Origin: Aquilaria yunnanensis
Lineage: Eukaryota; Streptophyta; Magnoliopsida; Malvales; Thymelaeaceae
Direction of reading: 5' to 3'
DNA: 64,000 bases
NCBI GenBank assembly: GCA_039654915.1
Contig: CM077594.1
Location: 70,798,393-70,862,392, forward strand
Positions 11,336 to 24,689 of this stretch are shown here, piece by piece; position 1 is the first letter of the stretch; each line of letters opens with the position of its first letter. A program made the position numbers and the translations under genes. The notes under the pieces were generated by a model. It saw only the letters and a list, made by a program, of their open reading frames with translations, was not told the origin of the DNA and did no database searches.

Positions 11336-12459
11336 CCCGCTGACCGGCCAGTAGGACCGCCGTATGTGAAGCGCCACATAAATAAAACTGGTTAATCAAC
11401 GCGTGAAAATTGGCATGGATCTTTGTTGAATGAGATTTGACATGATATGTTGAGTGGTGTTTGAAGCATGGTGCATGGTTATAGCCCTTGATTGGTTGTA
11501 CTTGTAAATACGGCTTCCGAGTTGTGCCTTTCATTATCACTCTCATTGTACATTCTCTTCTCACCTTACTCCCCTTGAATGTAACTCGAGGTTTCTATTA
11601 TTGATGTAATGGTGCATTATGGGATCATCCAAGGTGGTATGTCCAAAGATCATCCAAGAAGGTATGTCCAAGGAGGTGACAACAAAAGGGCAGCCAAGAA
11701 AGGAAGAGAAGGAGCTTGTGAAAACTCTTTTCTTTTCTTAGGCTTTTATGATATTCTCATTGGCTTGAGAATATCGCATAGTTTTGGGCTATAACCATGT
11801 CACATTTACTTTCTTGAACGCATGAGATGCATGTTTTATATTTGTATGTGATGCATGTATAAGACAACCGGAGATAACGAATTGGTGAGATCAAACAAAA
11901 AGTCCCTCAAACAAATATTAAGTCATTAAATGTGATGCCTTCCAAATGTTCGCACTCGTCAAGACTTTGATCAACATTAGGTGGGTTTTGCCAAAGCAAA
12001 GCACCTATGTTCATCTTGGTAAGGCGCGATGGGATAATAGTGATATCCAAATTGCTAACTTTGGGTCAGACTTAAATAAGTCATCCTAATAGGATTAGGG
12101 ACTTAGAGGCATAGAGTTAAGCTTAAGCTCATGAGATGAGCATAGAGTTAAGCTTAAGCTCATGAGATGAGCTTGGACAAGTGTTGTTCACCCAACTATC
12201 AAAGAGTTGCATAAGATGCAATTGGCAAGGAGTTGCCTGCCTAAATAGCTGTAACTTGAGAGAAAAGCCAAAGCTAACTCAGGTTGTGGTCAAATATGGA
12301 TCTTGGCCCACTAGAATACCTTAGCGCCAAGGTGTTCCAAAATAATATCGAGGGTTATTATTTTGAGGAAAATAGTGGGAGTATTGTTTAATAAAAGTCC
12401 TTATTAAATGAATTAAAATACATGCCTCTTACACTGCATATTTACTGTTGTAGATAACC
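11336..12459 (+). other. Leader of the copia element, non-coding
   Basis: About 1.1 kb between the truncated LTR and gag. No domain is seen. The TGGTATCAGAGC-type primer site expected right after a copia 5' LTR is absent, so the first part is probably the edge of a deletion or replacement. Short duplications occur at 11623-11672 (two similar 25-bp units) and 12110-12171. Confidence 0.6.
12110..12171 (+). repeat. Perfect 31-bp tandem duplication in the copia leader
   Basis: The unit starting CATAGAGTTAAGC occurs at 12110-12140 and is repeated without change at 12141-12171. The identity suggests a recent slippage event. Confidence 0.85.
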
Positions 12460-13423
12460 ATGGCATAAAACACATCGACACTTTCATTGCGATCTATCCT
12501 TGAGAAGGAAAAACTGAATGGGACCAACTTTCTCAAATGGTACTGAAACTTGAGGATAGTCCTCAAACAAGAGAGAAAGGCTTATGTCCTAGAGCAGCCC
12601 ATTCCAAATGAGCCTGCTGCTAGTGCTCCAAGAGCTGAAAGGGATGCTCACAAGAGGCATTCTGATGATGCTTTGGATGTTGCTTGCCTCATGCTTATTA
12701 CCATGGAATCTAAGCTTCAGAAGCAACATGAGAACATGGGGGCGTTCGATATGATCAAACATCTCAAAATGCTTTTCCAAGAGCAAGCTAGGCATGAGAG
12801 GTTTGAGACCTCTAAGGCATTGTTTCAGTGCAAGATGTCTGAGGGAAGTCCCGTGGGTCCTCATGTGCTCAAGATGATTGGGTACATTGAGAATCTTGAG
12901 AATTTGGGATTTGTTCTTCAGAAAGAGTTGGCTATCGATGTAGGCTTGCAATCGTTGCCTTGAAACCTACAGTCAGTTCATCATGAACTATAACATGAAC
13001 GACCTTGACAAGTCCCCTCCTGAATTACTCAACATGTTGAGAACTGCTGAGCAAAACCTTAAGAAGGCTAAGCCCATTTTGATGGTTCAAAGGGGCAAGG
13101 GAAAGGGAAAAGCCAACAAGAAGAAGGATAAAGCTAATGGAAAGTCCAATGCTAGTTCTTCTTCAGCTGCACTGAAACCAAAGGGTGGTGTGGCAAAGGA
13201 AGGGGAGTGCTTCCATTGTAAGCAACCTGGACACTGGAAATGCAACTGCAAGCTCTATCTTGAAGAACTTGCTAAGGAAAAGAGAAGTAAAACTTCCACT
13301 TTAGGTATTCTTGTTATAGAGGCTAACTTTTCTACTTCCTCATCTTGGGTATTGGATACTGGATGTGGATCTCACACTTGTGCAAATGTGCAGGATCTAA
13401 GTAGAAGTAGAAGATTGGCCTGA
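12460..13423 (+). pseudogene. gag: copia gag, broken
   Basis: The start ATG at 12460 is followed two codons later by TAA (12466), then LEKEKLNGTNFLKWY, TGA (12544) and LRIVLKQERKAYVLEQP, the signature N-terminus of plant copia gag proteins. A one-base insertion at about 12961 shifts the frame. The second frame holds MNYNMNDLDKSPPELLNML, a lysine-rich linker and a CCHC knuckle (CFHCKQPGHWKCNC, about 13207-13248) that would bind the RNA genome. The protease start (WVLDTGCGSHTC, about 13347) follows in the same frame, ending at TGA 13421. Nucleocapsid function is lost because of the stops. The early stops are explained by CAA-to-TAA and CGA-to-TGA changes. Confidence 0.9.
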
Positions 13424-16365
13424 GGTAAAGTGGACCTAGTGGATTAGTTTTAGAATTAGACAACTGCTACTTTGTGCCTACTATTAGTAGAAATTTGATT
13501 TATGTTTCTTGTTTGGACAAGAAAGGTTTTTCATTTATAATAAAGGACAAATGTTGTTCTATTTATTTGAATGAAATCTTTTATGGTAGCGCTCAACTTA
13601 GCAATGGGTTGTATGTTCTAGACCTCGAAGATCCAATCTATAATGTGAATACCAAAAATGTCAGATTAAATGATTTGAACCCAACCTATCTCTGGCACTG
13701 TCGCTTGGGCCATATGAATGAGACCCGCATATCCAAGCTCGGTAAGGATGGACTCTTGGACTCATTTGATTTTGAATCATATGAGACATGTGAGTCATCT
13801 TTGTTGGGCAAGATGGCCAAAGCCCCATTCACAGGGCAAAGTGAAAGCGCTAATGACTTACTATGACTCATACATAGTGATGTATGCAGCCCTATGTCTA
13901 CACAAGCTAGGGGAGGTTTCCAATACTTCATTACTTTCACTGACGACTTCAATGGATATGGCTATGTGTATCTCATGAGACACAAGTCAGAATCCTTTGA
14001 AAAGTTCAAAGAATTCATGAATGAAGTAGAAAATCAACTCGGGAAGAGTATTAAAGTGCTTCGATCAGATCGAGGTGGAGAGTACTTGGATAGAGAATTC
14101 CTTGACTATCTGAAGGAGTGTGGTATAGTATCATAACTCACTCCACCAGGTACACCTCAATGGAATGGTGTATCTAAAAGGAGAAATTGAACTCTGTTAG
14201 ACATGGTTCGCTATATGATGAGTCAAGCTGACCTTCCAAACTCCTTTTGGGGACATGCTCTAGAGACAGGCACTTTTACACTAAACCGAGTTCCATCTAA
14301 ATCGGTTCAAAAGACACCATATGAGATATGGAGTGGGAGGCGTCCTAATTTGTCTTTTATGAAGATTTGGGGCTATGACGCTTATGTGAAACGTCAATCC
14401 TCTGACAATCTAGGGCCCAAATCTCAAAAATGTCTTTTTATTGGGTATCCCAAAAAAACAAAGGGTTACTATTTCTACAATCCTTCTGAGCAAAAAGTGT
14501 TTGTTGCTCGAACTGGTGTCTTTTTGGAGAAAGAGTTTATCTCTAAAGGAACTAGTGGGAGGAAAGTAGAACTTGAAGAAATTCAAGAACAACAAGGAGA
14601 CATCGAACCTGAAATGGAACCTGAACAGACACCGCAAGATGTTGTTGAAGAGTCTGTTCCTGTAGCACAGGGCCCACGTAGGTCTGGTAGGATTCGGTGT
14701 GAGCCCGAGAGATATGGATTTCTCATGACTCACACCGGTGATATGATGCTCATGGATTAGGATGAACCCACAACCTACCAACAAGCTATGTCGGGGCCTG
14801 ACTCTAAGAAGTGGCTAGTGGCCATGAAATCCGAGATGGAATCCATGTATGAAAACCAAGTATGGACTTTGGTTGACACACCTGAAGGGGTAAAACCCAT
14901 AGGGTGCAAATGGGTTTTCAAGAAGAAAACTGACATGGATGGTAATGTGATTACCTTTAAGGGATGATTGGTTGCAAAAGGTTTCAAGCAAATTCATGGT
15001 ATTGACTATGATGAAACTTTTTCACCAGTTGCTATGCTTAAATCCATCCGAATTTTGTTTGCTATTGCTGCACACTATGATTATGAGATATGGCAAATGG
15101 ATGTCAAAACTACATTCCTAAATGGAAAGCTACTTGAGGATGTGTACATGACACAACCTAAGGGTTTTGTCATTCCTGAGAATGCCAATAAAGTGTGCAA
15201 GTTGCAAAGGTCCATTTATGGACTGAAGCAAGCTTCTCGAAGTTTGAATCTTCATTTTGATGATGCAATCAAAGAGTTTGGTTTTATCAAAAATGAAGAT
15301 AAACCTTGTGTCTACAAGAAGGTTAGTGGGAGCACTATTGTCTTCTTGGTGTTGTATGTAGATGACATAGTACTCATTGGGAATGACATTCTTGAGCTAC
15401 AGTCTATGAAGACTTGGCTAGGGAAATGTTTCTCTATGAAGGACTTGGGTGAAGCAGCCTATGTGTTAGGCATCAGGATCTATAGAGATAGATCTAGAAA
15501 GCTTCTTGGCCTAAGTCAAAGTACATATATTGACAAGGTGCTAAAGAGGTTTAGCATGCAAGATTCCAAGAAAGGATTCTTGCCCATGTCACATGGTATC
15601 AGTCTTTCTAGATCTCACTGCTCGAGTACGCCTGAGGAGAGAGAGCGCATGAGTAAGATTCCATATGCCTCAGCAATTGGATCTATCATGTATGCCATGA
15701 TATGTACTCGTCCCAATGTCTCATATGCTTTGAGCATGATGAGTAGGTACCAATCGAACCCCGGTGAGAATCATTGGACAGCTGTTAAGAACATCCTTAG
15801 GTACTTACGAAGGACTAAGGATGCATTCTTGGTCTTTGGAGGTGAAGATGAGCTCGTTGTAAGGGGTTACACCGATGCAAGCATCCAATCCGATAAGGAT
15901 GATTTTAGATCGCAATCTGGTTATGTGTTTTGTATTGGTGGTGGTCCTTTCAGCTAGAAGAGTTCAAAGCAAGAGACAGTAGCTGACTCTACAACAAAAT
16001 CTGTGTACATTGCCGCCTCTAATGCCGCGAAGGAGGTAGTTTGGATCAAGAAGTTCATCATTGAACTTGGAGTGGTTCCAAGCATTGGCAACCTGATAGA
16101 GCTCTATTGCGACAATAATGGAGCAATCGTAGAGGCTAAGGAACCTCGATCTCACTAGCGATCCAAACACATACTCCGACGCTATCATCTCATCAGGGAG
16201 ATCATCGAGAAAGGTGATGGAAGGATATGCAGGACTTTGACAGACAGCAACATTGCTGATCCACTGACAAAGCCCCTTACGCAGCAGAAGCATGATAGCC
16301 ACTCTAGGTCCATCGGTATTAGATACATGGATGATTGGCTTTTAGTACAAGTGGGAGATTTTTAG
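13336..16365 (+). pseudogene. pol: copia pol: protease, integrase, reverse transcriptase, RNase H (multiple stops)
   Basis: Domain order is protease (DTGCGSH motif near 13350), a small deletion near 13435 that removes the protease end and restores the main frame, a pre-integrase zinc domain (LWHCRLGHMNETRI, about 13690), integrase core (HSDVCSPM, FTDDF, LRSDRGGEYLD, about 13870-14110), the chain to PYEIWSGRRP and KIWGYDAYVK, then reverse transcriptase (WQMDVKTTFLNG, KLQRSIYGLKQASR, and the catalytic LYVDDIVLIG at about 15352) and RNase H (TDASIQSDKDD, ELYCDNNGA, ADPLTKPL). The copia order, integrase before RT, is clear. In-frame stops lie at 13864, 14134, 14188, 14758, 14966, 15955 and 16156. 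The last frame runs into the 3' LTR. The YVDD catalytic motif itself is intact, but no full polyprotein can be made. Confidence 0.95.
16349..16359 (+). promoter_or_regulatory. Polypurine tract of the copia element
   Basis: AAGTGGGAGAT directly precedes the 3' LTR. This is the usual plus-strand primer position in plant copia elements. Confidence 0.8.
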
Positions 16366-17776
16366 TGTTGTGCTCAAAAAGCCAATCATGAGATGATTGT
16401 ATTTTTGCACATTGAGTCATGACATTTTATAGAGGCATTAATCCAACAATTATGTTTGTTGTTTTTTTTCTGCGTAACGTAATAAACATAATTGTAACCC
16501 TAGAATAATGATATTCTTAAACGTCCCTAGTATAGTATTATTGTGGAGCGGGTTGCAATAATACATAATGACTAGCATATGTGGAGACTAATATGAGATA
16601 TGTAGTCTACATATGGGTACAAGTTGGAGAACTTGTGTACTGGACCGACCCACCATGAGAACACTTCATGGATCGTTATATGAGTGTCATAAGTGATTCT
16701 CATAGTGATCATGGTATATGTAGTCCTTCAACCTAAGATCATCAAGGATCCCTACATTTGAGTCACGTACTTTGATACTTTCCTTTGTTGCTCATAACTG
16801 AGTGAACTTGAAGGAGGTCATTGGGTATGTCACATATCATGCGGAGGGATTTGTATGATCAAGATGGGATTTGTCCCTCCTATGTAACGGGAGTGATATC
16901 TTCGGGCCCCTTGATAGAGTAAGACTTAGAAAAATGCATGGCCATGCTCGGATCAGTTGATTTACAATATCAATGTCATCAGTTTAAGTTGGTCTACTCG
17001 GTAATCAAGAAACCAAAGATTGGGCTATACAAGAGTGACGCATTCGATGTCTCGTGCTTAGTCTTGATATCTTGGACAAAGGGACAATGGCATATATCGG
17101 TGATGATCATAAAGGTTAAGTCGAATCACCGACAATCTTGTCACTTGGGTAGCAATGATGTGTTGCGAGACACCGCTCATTGCTTATGATCATAAATGTG
17201 ATTTATGGTCATTGCCAACGTGGTAAAAGCCTATTGGGTCACAGACATAGAGCTATTTGGATCATTAGAGTGCATGGGCTAATAATTTGGGTTTTGGTTT
17301 CACAATAATTTTGTATTAATAATGGGCCCAATAGTTGAGCCATTATTAAGCCTGAAATTAAAGCCTAATTGGATTAGGGCTTTGAAACCCATTAGGCCTG
17401 GAAGTTGAGTCTCACTATAAATACAACTTCTAGTGATAAATTCGCAGGTCTCCTTGCCCTAGCCTCCCAAATGGACAACCGCACTCTTCTCTTGCAAATC
17501 CTTGGAGGATGCAAGCTAGCACTGTGAGCGCAAGAGAAACGCATCTGCCGGGATGTGGTGGAAGCGTGGTGATCCCGAGAGGCTCGTGTGGATACCATAG
17601 AGAGCCTGAACACGTCAACTATTCAAGTTTTGTGATTCGACTCTACAATTGAGTGAGAGATCTCAACCGAAAATTAGGTATGAAAATTTTCGCACACCCG
17701 GTTTACCCCATCTTACTTGGATCCTTGAGGGTTTCAGTTAAATTCTGCTGCGTTGTTTGGCTCCTGAAACCCAACA
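16360..17776 (+). repeat. 3' LTR of the copia element (1,417 bp)
   Basis: It is homologous to the 5' LTR and to solo LTRs C, D and E. The first bases read TTTTAGTG instead of TGTTAGTG, a point change at the second base, and it ends CCCAACA followed by the TSD GTAAC. TATAAATA is at 17416-17423. Differences from the 5' LTR are scattered single bases, so the insertion is not brand new. Confidence 0.93.
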
Positions 17777-20700
17777 GTAACCCTATGTTTTCTTCGCCTC
17801 ATTATCAATTAGAGTCTTTAAGCGAGCCAATGGATTTGGTTTTACATCAATAGCCCACCTATGGACCAAGTTATGGATTTTTTAAGTTGGTTCAAAATTT
17901 TAACCAAATGAACAGTAACTTAGCCAACTTTGCAACGTCATATCTTTGGCTATAGGGCTCCAAGCTCAAAAAATCCAAATCCCAATTCAACCTCTAGATG
18001 TGCTCTAGGTGTGGTCACAATTTCATACCAAGATTCATTCTTCATAGGGACATATAGAACTTTGGGTGTAGAGTCAAAATTCTGGTCACTTTATGACTAT
18101 TTTGCCCATACAAAATTTCATAAGTGTCCAAACACTTCATTCACTATGGGAAAGCCCTCCAAGGCTACCCCATATATGTCCAATACACATGGAAAATACA
18201 CTTTCTTGCATCTAGCAACTTTATGTGACCAAAACAGAATTTACAAGTAAGTAGCCTATCATTCACACTTAGGCAGCTTTGCACAACATTACATGCATAG
18301 CAAAAACATTACTCAATTGTTCACATACTTGTCTCATTTTACATACACTATATGTAAATGCACACATGCACTACAAAATGGTCTTAACTCAACTAAATAT
18401 GCACCCTAAGTTACAGGAGTACCTAAGACACAATGGACTCTATAACAAGATGCTGGACAACTGCTGAATAACATAATAAGCACCATCACTAAAAATACTA
18501 ATTGTGCTCGTAAAATCACGAAACTTTTCAGATCATAACTAGATACATGGAAGTTCAAATGCCTAAAATTTCAAATCAAAAATCAAACTACAAAGGTTAG
18601 TTTGAATGTGATCTTTCTGATGGACCTGAAATGGGCAGATTTGAGGGGAGTAAGTTTCATTGCGGAACTTAGTAAGGGAAACACTTGGTTTCTTAAGGAA
18701 ATGTGACCCTAATTTAAAACCTGCATCCAAAGATACTAAAACACAAATAAACAATGCATATATACAAGATATAGCAACAAAATGCAATAGCCATTCATAA
18801 CCAACAAACACATGAAATGCGGCAGCAACATAAACTATAGATTAGTCCATAAAACATGCAACAAACTTAAGTAAATCACTACGAAAGCCCTCCTCAAGCT
18901 AATGTTTGGTCTTAGGAGGATTTTAAAACTATTTAGTACTAACTTTGAGCTCCAGAAACCCTCACTTCACTACCATCGTTGTGCACTTCGCACTAGGTCA
19001 CAAAACCTTCAATAAGTACACTCCCCTCACTAAGCTTGGTTCATCAAGCTCATGGCTCTATTCCAAGTTTAGCCCTAGCTCCATGGATGCTTGAAAATAT
19101 AGTAAACAATCCATGAGAGCAATAGAATCCTTACCTTGTGAGTAGGCCAAATTTGAAGCTTGATCTTAGGTGCTTGGGAACAATAGCACCAAATAGCTTC
19201 CAATTGTGCTTCTTTGGTTCAATTGCAACTAGCTTTAAGCTTGGAGGCAAGGTGGCTATAGAGGAGCTATGGAAGAAGTGTGGAGGTGGGTGGTGGCTGG
19301 TTGGGTCGAACCTAAGAGAAGAAAAATTCAATTTTTCCTACGTAAAGTAGCTTATCTGCACTAAACACCCTTAATAACCTTAATCAAGCTTTATGTCATT
19401 TTCCTTCTCACTAATTATGGTTTCTTTGTCTTAAACTCATTGGTCCACCGTTGCCAACATTTTTTACCATCCTTATCTTGCTTTGCTTGCCTTTTCATGT
19501 GTGGAATAACCCCACAATTCTAGCCTTTGACTTAAGTTAAAAGCTTGAACAGCTTAAGGTTTACACTAACACATTTAGGTCCTTAATGCCTTTAGTCTTT
19601 CCTTTGTCCAAACTTCTCTTCCATGAGCCATTTGGTCCTCTGATAGTGTCACACCCACTACTGCCCCTGGCCCATCTGGGCCAAAATATCAAAGCTTGCA
19701 GTGGAAGTTATTCATTCAGAAGGGGCTTTATTATTCAGTACGAGCACCTACGGCGTGAGTCCAGGATCTATTCTGGTTCTAGCTTGATTGATCATTTACC
19801 TTCAATATGTTATCAGGGTGATCTTTAGAGTCAAGCTAGTACCTAAGTGGGATTTCAAGTGTTCCATTCATGATTTTATCCTGCTTACATGCATTCTTCA
19901 TCACAAAGCATACTTTATTCCAATTCAACATAAGCTTCTCCTGTAATATTTTCACATGCTCATTTCATCCAAGCTACATATAGCCATACACTTATTCCAC
20001 TAAGTGCATAGAATGTGTGTCCATCAAGTGTACTAATCCAATGCATGGCAACCAAGAAGCCCATCTCATTTCAAATTTTGAAAACCATATTTTCATATCC
20101 ATGAGCATTCTGCCAATCTAGTACACAAAACACAATCACCCATCAAGAATTCCACCTGTATGAATTCAAGCATACTTCTCATATAATCATCCTTCAAAGT
20201 CATCACCATCATAAATCATCATAATCATCTATCCAAGGCAAAATTCATCATCATAAGTCATCCAGAACTATGCCTATCCATAGAACAGCAAACAAGCATC
20301 ACTTACTTGGAAAACATACCAAGGAATGCTTCATGTCTAAGTTTATCCAATGTTCATGTTTTACAGATCAAGTTTTCATAACTACTTAATCTGCAAACTA
20401 ATATCACACGGAACACAATCCACCTATAGACCTTGTTCCCACAACTTCTAGACTCCATATCCTGCACAGGTAAGTCCATAACATTAGCTTGATTCCCAAG
20501 CAATCTATACCACATAAGTCACTTAGAACCAATGAATATATTGAGCAACACTATACACATACCCAACCCTTTAGCACATTGTAACGAGTACTCTGGTACT
20601 CTACGCTTGATCTATCAAGCCATCCAGTTCCTGAAAAAGGTATAACAGGGCGGGTGAGTTATAAAACTCAGTAAGAATCCTGACGGCATCCAATGCCTAG

Positions 20701-20968
20701 TGAGGTAATTAACTCATGACTTTCAAAGTCATCATATGGCTTCCAAAGCCTAAACTTGTGCCAAGAATGTAATGGCAATTAATCCATGTTCCTGCAAAGG
20801 AAAACACTAAAACAAAGAAAACACAAGATATAGCACAATAACAATAACACTAATAATATGGGTCAGCATGCACAAACAACAACGGTTCAGAGAAGCATGC
20901 AACTCAACACACACAACACTGTCCTCGTACATCATGTTCCAAGTTATCGTGGGTATCGCAAGCATTAG

Positions 20969-23900
20969 TGTCACACCTCACACAGGCCCTGGCCTGTAAG
21001 TCCCCAACCTGACTCACAAGCCCAAACTAAAAACTGGGTAACTAGCCCTCGGCCATACCACATGGACTAACTTTAAGTCTTATTTTCTTAAGGTAATGGG
21101 CCTGGGAGGTGGCCCAGGTGGCTTTCAAACCAAACTAGTAATTACTTGCAGCGTAAGTAAGGCCCAAACCACTTTCTTGCATGACAAGCAAGGCAACAAA
21201 TAATGCAACTTCCAGTGCATACTTGGTGTGCAATCAAGTGTGCTACCTATATGGCAACCAAGAAGCCCACAATGTTGGTTTAAGTTTGGAAAACCACAAG
21301 GAACAATGCATGTAGCTCTCGGCCATCAAACATACATACAATGGTGCACCATACAACTTGCAAGATCATGCCATCCATATCATATAAAAGTGCCAAACCT
21401 TGGCCCATAACACTCATAACACATATCCATACACATAACCATCCATACTCTCATACATAACTTGGCATACAAGGTTCTCAAAATAACACCATCTAGGTAT
21501 CCGAGACTACAAATATACACAACCAAAAGTGTAGTCTACCTAGCAAATAACATGGCTAATAATGCCAAGCACCCATAAGTTGTTCATGCCAAGTTATATA
21601 CAGACCGAGACCAAACTCCTAATGCTCAAACATCACCTTAAGGATCCCATACAAAAGCACACACTGCAACACCAAGCCCGTGGCCATGTTCATGGTCATA
21701 AAGGTGAAAAGCAAAACCAGAGCTAAAGTCAAGGTATCCATGCTCCCCTAGACAGTTCCCACTCTACAGCCTGCAAGCTTAAACCATAAGTCTCGGCCAA
21801 CTCACAATAAGACTTGCAAATAATTCTAAAGTGTCAAGCCAAGCACACATTGGCACATACCTTAGCAACAAAGCAAATAAACACTAAGTGCACACACAAG
21901 GCAGCTTAGCACTACTCAGGCTGAATATCCTTGCCTGAAAAAAAATGGAGAATGGGCAGTGAGTTTAACTCAGTAGGATTCACTTCATTATAGCCAACTC
22001 TTAAAGAGTTTATTTAGTTAAGCCGAGTGAACACTCAAGGCTTAACCTCCAATTAGTTAGCTCAACCTGCAAAACAAACACAAAGACAAGAAAAGCAGGT
22101 GTATCCATATACAATAACAATAATGGGGGTTAGCATGCACAAGAAATCACCAAGGCACACAAGTACTCACACACACTTCACATTGTTGCTCTCGGCCATA
22201 TAAGCCATACATGTACTCGTGTGCAATTCTTGCACATATTCTTACCAATAACATTCCATTTGGAGCTCCCAAAATGCCAAGCAAATAGGCCACATTCACT
22301 TGCATTTTTAGTACATGTACCATAGTCAATTAGCTAATCAACATTGCAACCAAATATAACCAATAAGCCCATCAAGCAACTAAGATCACATGGCAAATTT
22401 TAACCATCACTTAGCCACCCTAACACTTGAACCATGGCATATATTACCAAGCGAACTCAAGTGCAGTGAACCCTACCTCAAGCTCTCGGTCTCCAACAAA
22501 ACTTCAAGTGTCCAAGTGCCCTTCAACCACAATGCCTACCATAACAAGGCATAACCATTAACAACATATTCCATGGATCAAATACCATGCTTTCAATGAA
22601 GGACACTACCATACAACACTTTGAAGCTCTCGGCCATATGGCCTAAAATACCCAAACATGAGCTGCCCATTAATCTCACATACCATAAGCTATTATAATC
22701 ACCAATAAACATCAACGATGGCATTGATGCCAAGTAACCAAGTGAAATGTACCATTTCACTCTAATTCAAGCTTTCGGCCAAAGCACACATTTTCATCTC
22801 ATTGTACTACTCAACATTCCATTACACCAAATGAGTAGCCAAACAACCAATAAGCTTACTCATGGCACAATTACCATGTAACTAAGCAAAATACATGTAA
22901 ACACCATTTCCACTCTTTCGGCCATAGTACCCATTTCACATACACATGTTCTTCATTCAATCCAATCCAACACACATATACCAATGCATCAATAAGCATG
23001 GTTCATGGCGTTAATGCCATGTAAACAAAGATTGAACATGGGTTACCTCAAAATGCACTTTCGGCCAAAGTACTAACTTGCACAATCTTGGTGTTCTTCA
23101 CCCAAACAACCTATCACAAGGTTAAATAATCATCAACAAGCATCACACATGGATTAATTTCCATGAACTCCAAGAAGAACACCAAGAACACATGTTCATC
23201 ACATTCGGCCATTCAATTGCTCTATTCTCCAAGCTTAGCAACATATGAGCATTCAAAATTCCTTGTTCATGGAAAGAAATACCATGGATTCAAGGAAATT
23301 CCGTGGTTACCTCAAGAACCCTAGCTCAAATGGCTCAGCCCTTCACCATTTCTTCATAAACAAAGCTTGAATCCAAGCAAGCACAAGCCGAATCCACTTC
23401 TCCAAGCTTGAATTCGCCAAGTACTTCAAGAACTTTGGATGTCAAGGCAAGATTGTGAAGGAGCTCTCAAAACGCTCTCGGTTTAGCAAGGACAAGGAAG
23501 CCCGAAATGAAGCAAATGGACTTAGGCTAGTTTCGGCCGAAAGTCATTTGCTTTAGCTAGCTAAAATGCCAACTTCCACTTCCATTTCTTTGCATGGCGT
23601 AATATAGCCCTTAAGTCCACTTATGCACAAGGCCGCCACTCAAACTTGTGTCTAAATGGGCACTTAAGTACACATGGCTCAAAGTGCCAAGCAAATAAAC
23701 AACACAAGTACCAAGGTGTCATAAGCACCCATGCATAACCGGCCATGTAACTAAAATAAAGACTAGTTAGTTTAACTAGTAACTAGTGAATAGTACACTA
23801 GTGGTAGACAAGATTTTGACTAGTAATCATTGTTGTCTCCCACAAATGGTCTAGTCTTGCACTAGCCATTATAGAAATTTACATGGCCAACAATGCCATC

Positions 23901-24140
23901 TTTAAACTTGTGGTTTCACTTATACCACTTAACTTAGTGCACAGTTTGGTCCCCTTTCTCAGGTTTCTGTCAGCTTTCCCATAGTACATTTTCCATGTGC
24001 AACTAAGTCCTGATAGTTTCCAGTTTTGCACATAAGTCATTGTGCCAGTCTCCATGGCTCCTCTTTCTTCCCTTTCCGTTTTCTCTCATTTTTCCTTGGT
24101 TCTCCTTGGCCTAAGCCAAGCACATAGGAGGTGCCTAACA
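20969..24140 (-). mobile_element. S3: 3.17-kb LTR-like insertion in S2, perfect TSD ATTAG
   Basis: ATTAG at 20964-20968 and 24141-24145 bounds a block beginning TGTCACACCTC and ending GGTGCCTAACA. On the minus strand it starts TGTTAGGCACC and ends GGTGTGACA. No coding domain is present. The sequence is rich in A and C on the plus strand with recurrent CTCGGCCA motifs, and its middle is a tandem array with a period of about 144 bp. It is related to S2, so this is one LTR family member inserted into another. A solo LTR is the simplest reading. Confidence 0.8.
22190..23210. repeat. Degenerate tandem array, about 144-bp period, TTCGGCCA core
   Basis: The CGG of a TCTCGG or TTTCGG core falls at 22193, 22487, 22631, 22776, 22919, 23062 and 23206. 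Steps are 294 (two periods) and then 143-145. Each unit also carries a CATGG...TAATGCCATGTAA-like stretch and AACAT or CATCAATAAGC pieces. Units differ by many substitutions, so the array is old or evolves by divergence. Confidence 0.75.
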
Positions 24141-24689
24141 ATTAGCATAATCCATGCCACTAATCCCGGCATGCCATTTATTTTTTATAACCTACTGAGC
24201 GCTCCTTAGCTTGAGAATTGAGTTGGCCAAACTCAATTCCTAGCCCTAAATGCTTGCTAATTACTCATGACTAAACCATAATTGCCAAAGCAACAATACC
24301 TTGCCCATTATGCACTTATGTGCCCAAATATCCAACTAAGAAAGTATCATGAGTCCTCACAAAAAGTAACAACCACATAGCCCTGACATGCACACCTATG
24401 GTCACTTGGTTCTTTGACCATCACATAGGGGCACTAATACTCACAATGAAAGGTCATGGAAAATATACCATGCAGAGAGTGAGTATAGGGATTCTTACCA
24501 CCATTTGTATAACCTTTTGCTCATTGTCTTTGCCTTGCTTTGCTTTGTTTGTTGTTGGAACTTTGCCATTTCCTTAATGGACCTATAAAGCGCAAAATAC
24601 TAACAAGTTATTTAATTGCTTTCTATTAAACAAGAGAACCATAATTTACCAAGCATACTTGGTTTAACTTACTCAACCTCTACTTAAAG

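Larger units (their letters stand above)
9961..17776 (+). mobile_element. Ty1/copia retrotransposon, nearly complete, TSD GTAAC
   Basis: The element has a 5' LTR at 9961 beginning TGTTAGTG, gag, protease, integrase, reverse transcriptase and RNase H in copia order (integrase before RT), a polypurine tract, and a 3' LTR ending CCCAACA at 17776. GTAAC flanks both sides (9956-9960 and 17777-17781), which proves a single insertion. It landed in solo LTR S1. Coding capacity is destroyed by about ten stops, a one-base insertion and a short deletion. The 5' LTR end and primer site are missing. Three solo LTRs of the same family occur at 30854, 33976 and 53232. Confidence 0.95.

Noticed and set aside
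9961..17776. Endogenous pararetrovirus
   Set aside because: The LTRs with TSD, integrase before reverse transcriptase and absence of a movement protein make it a copia retrotransposon.
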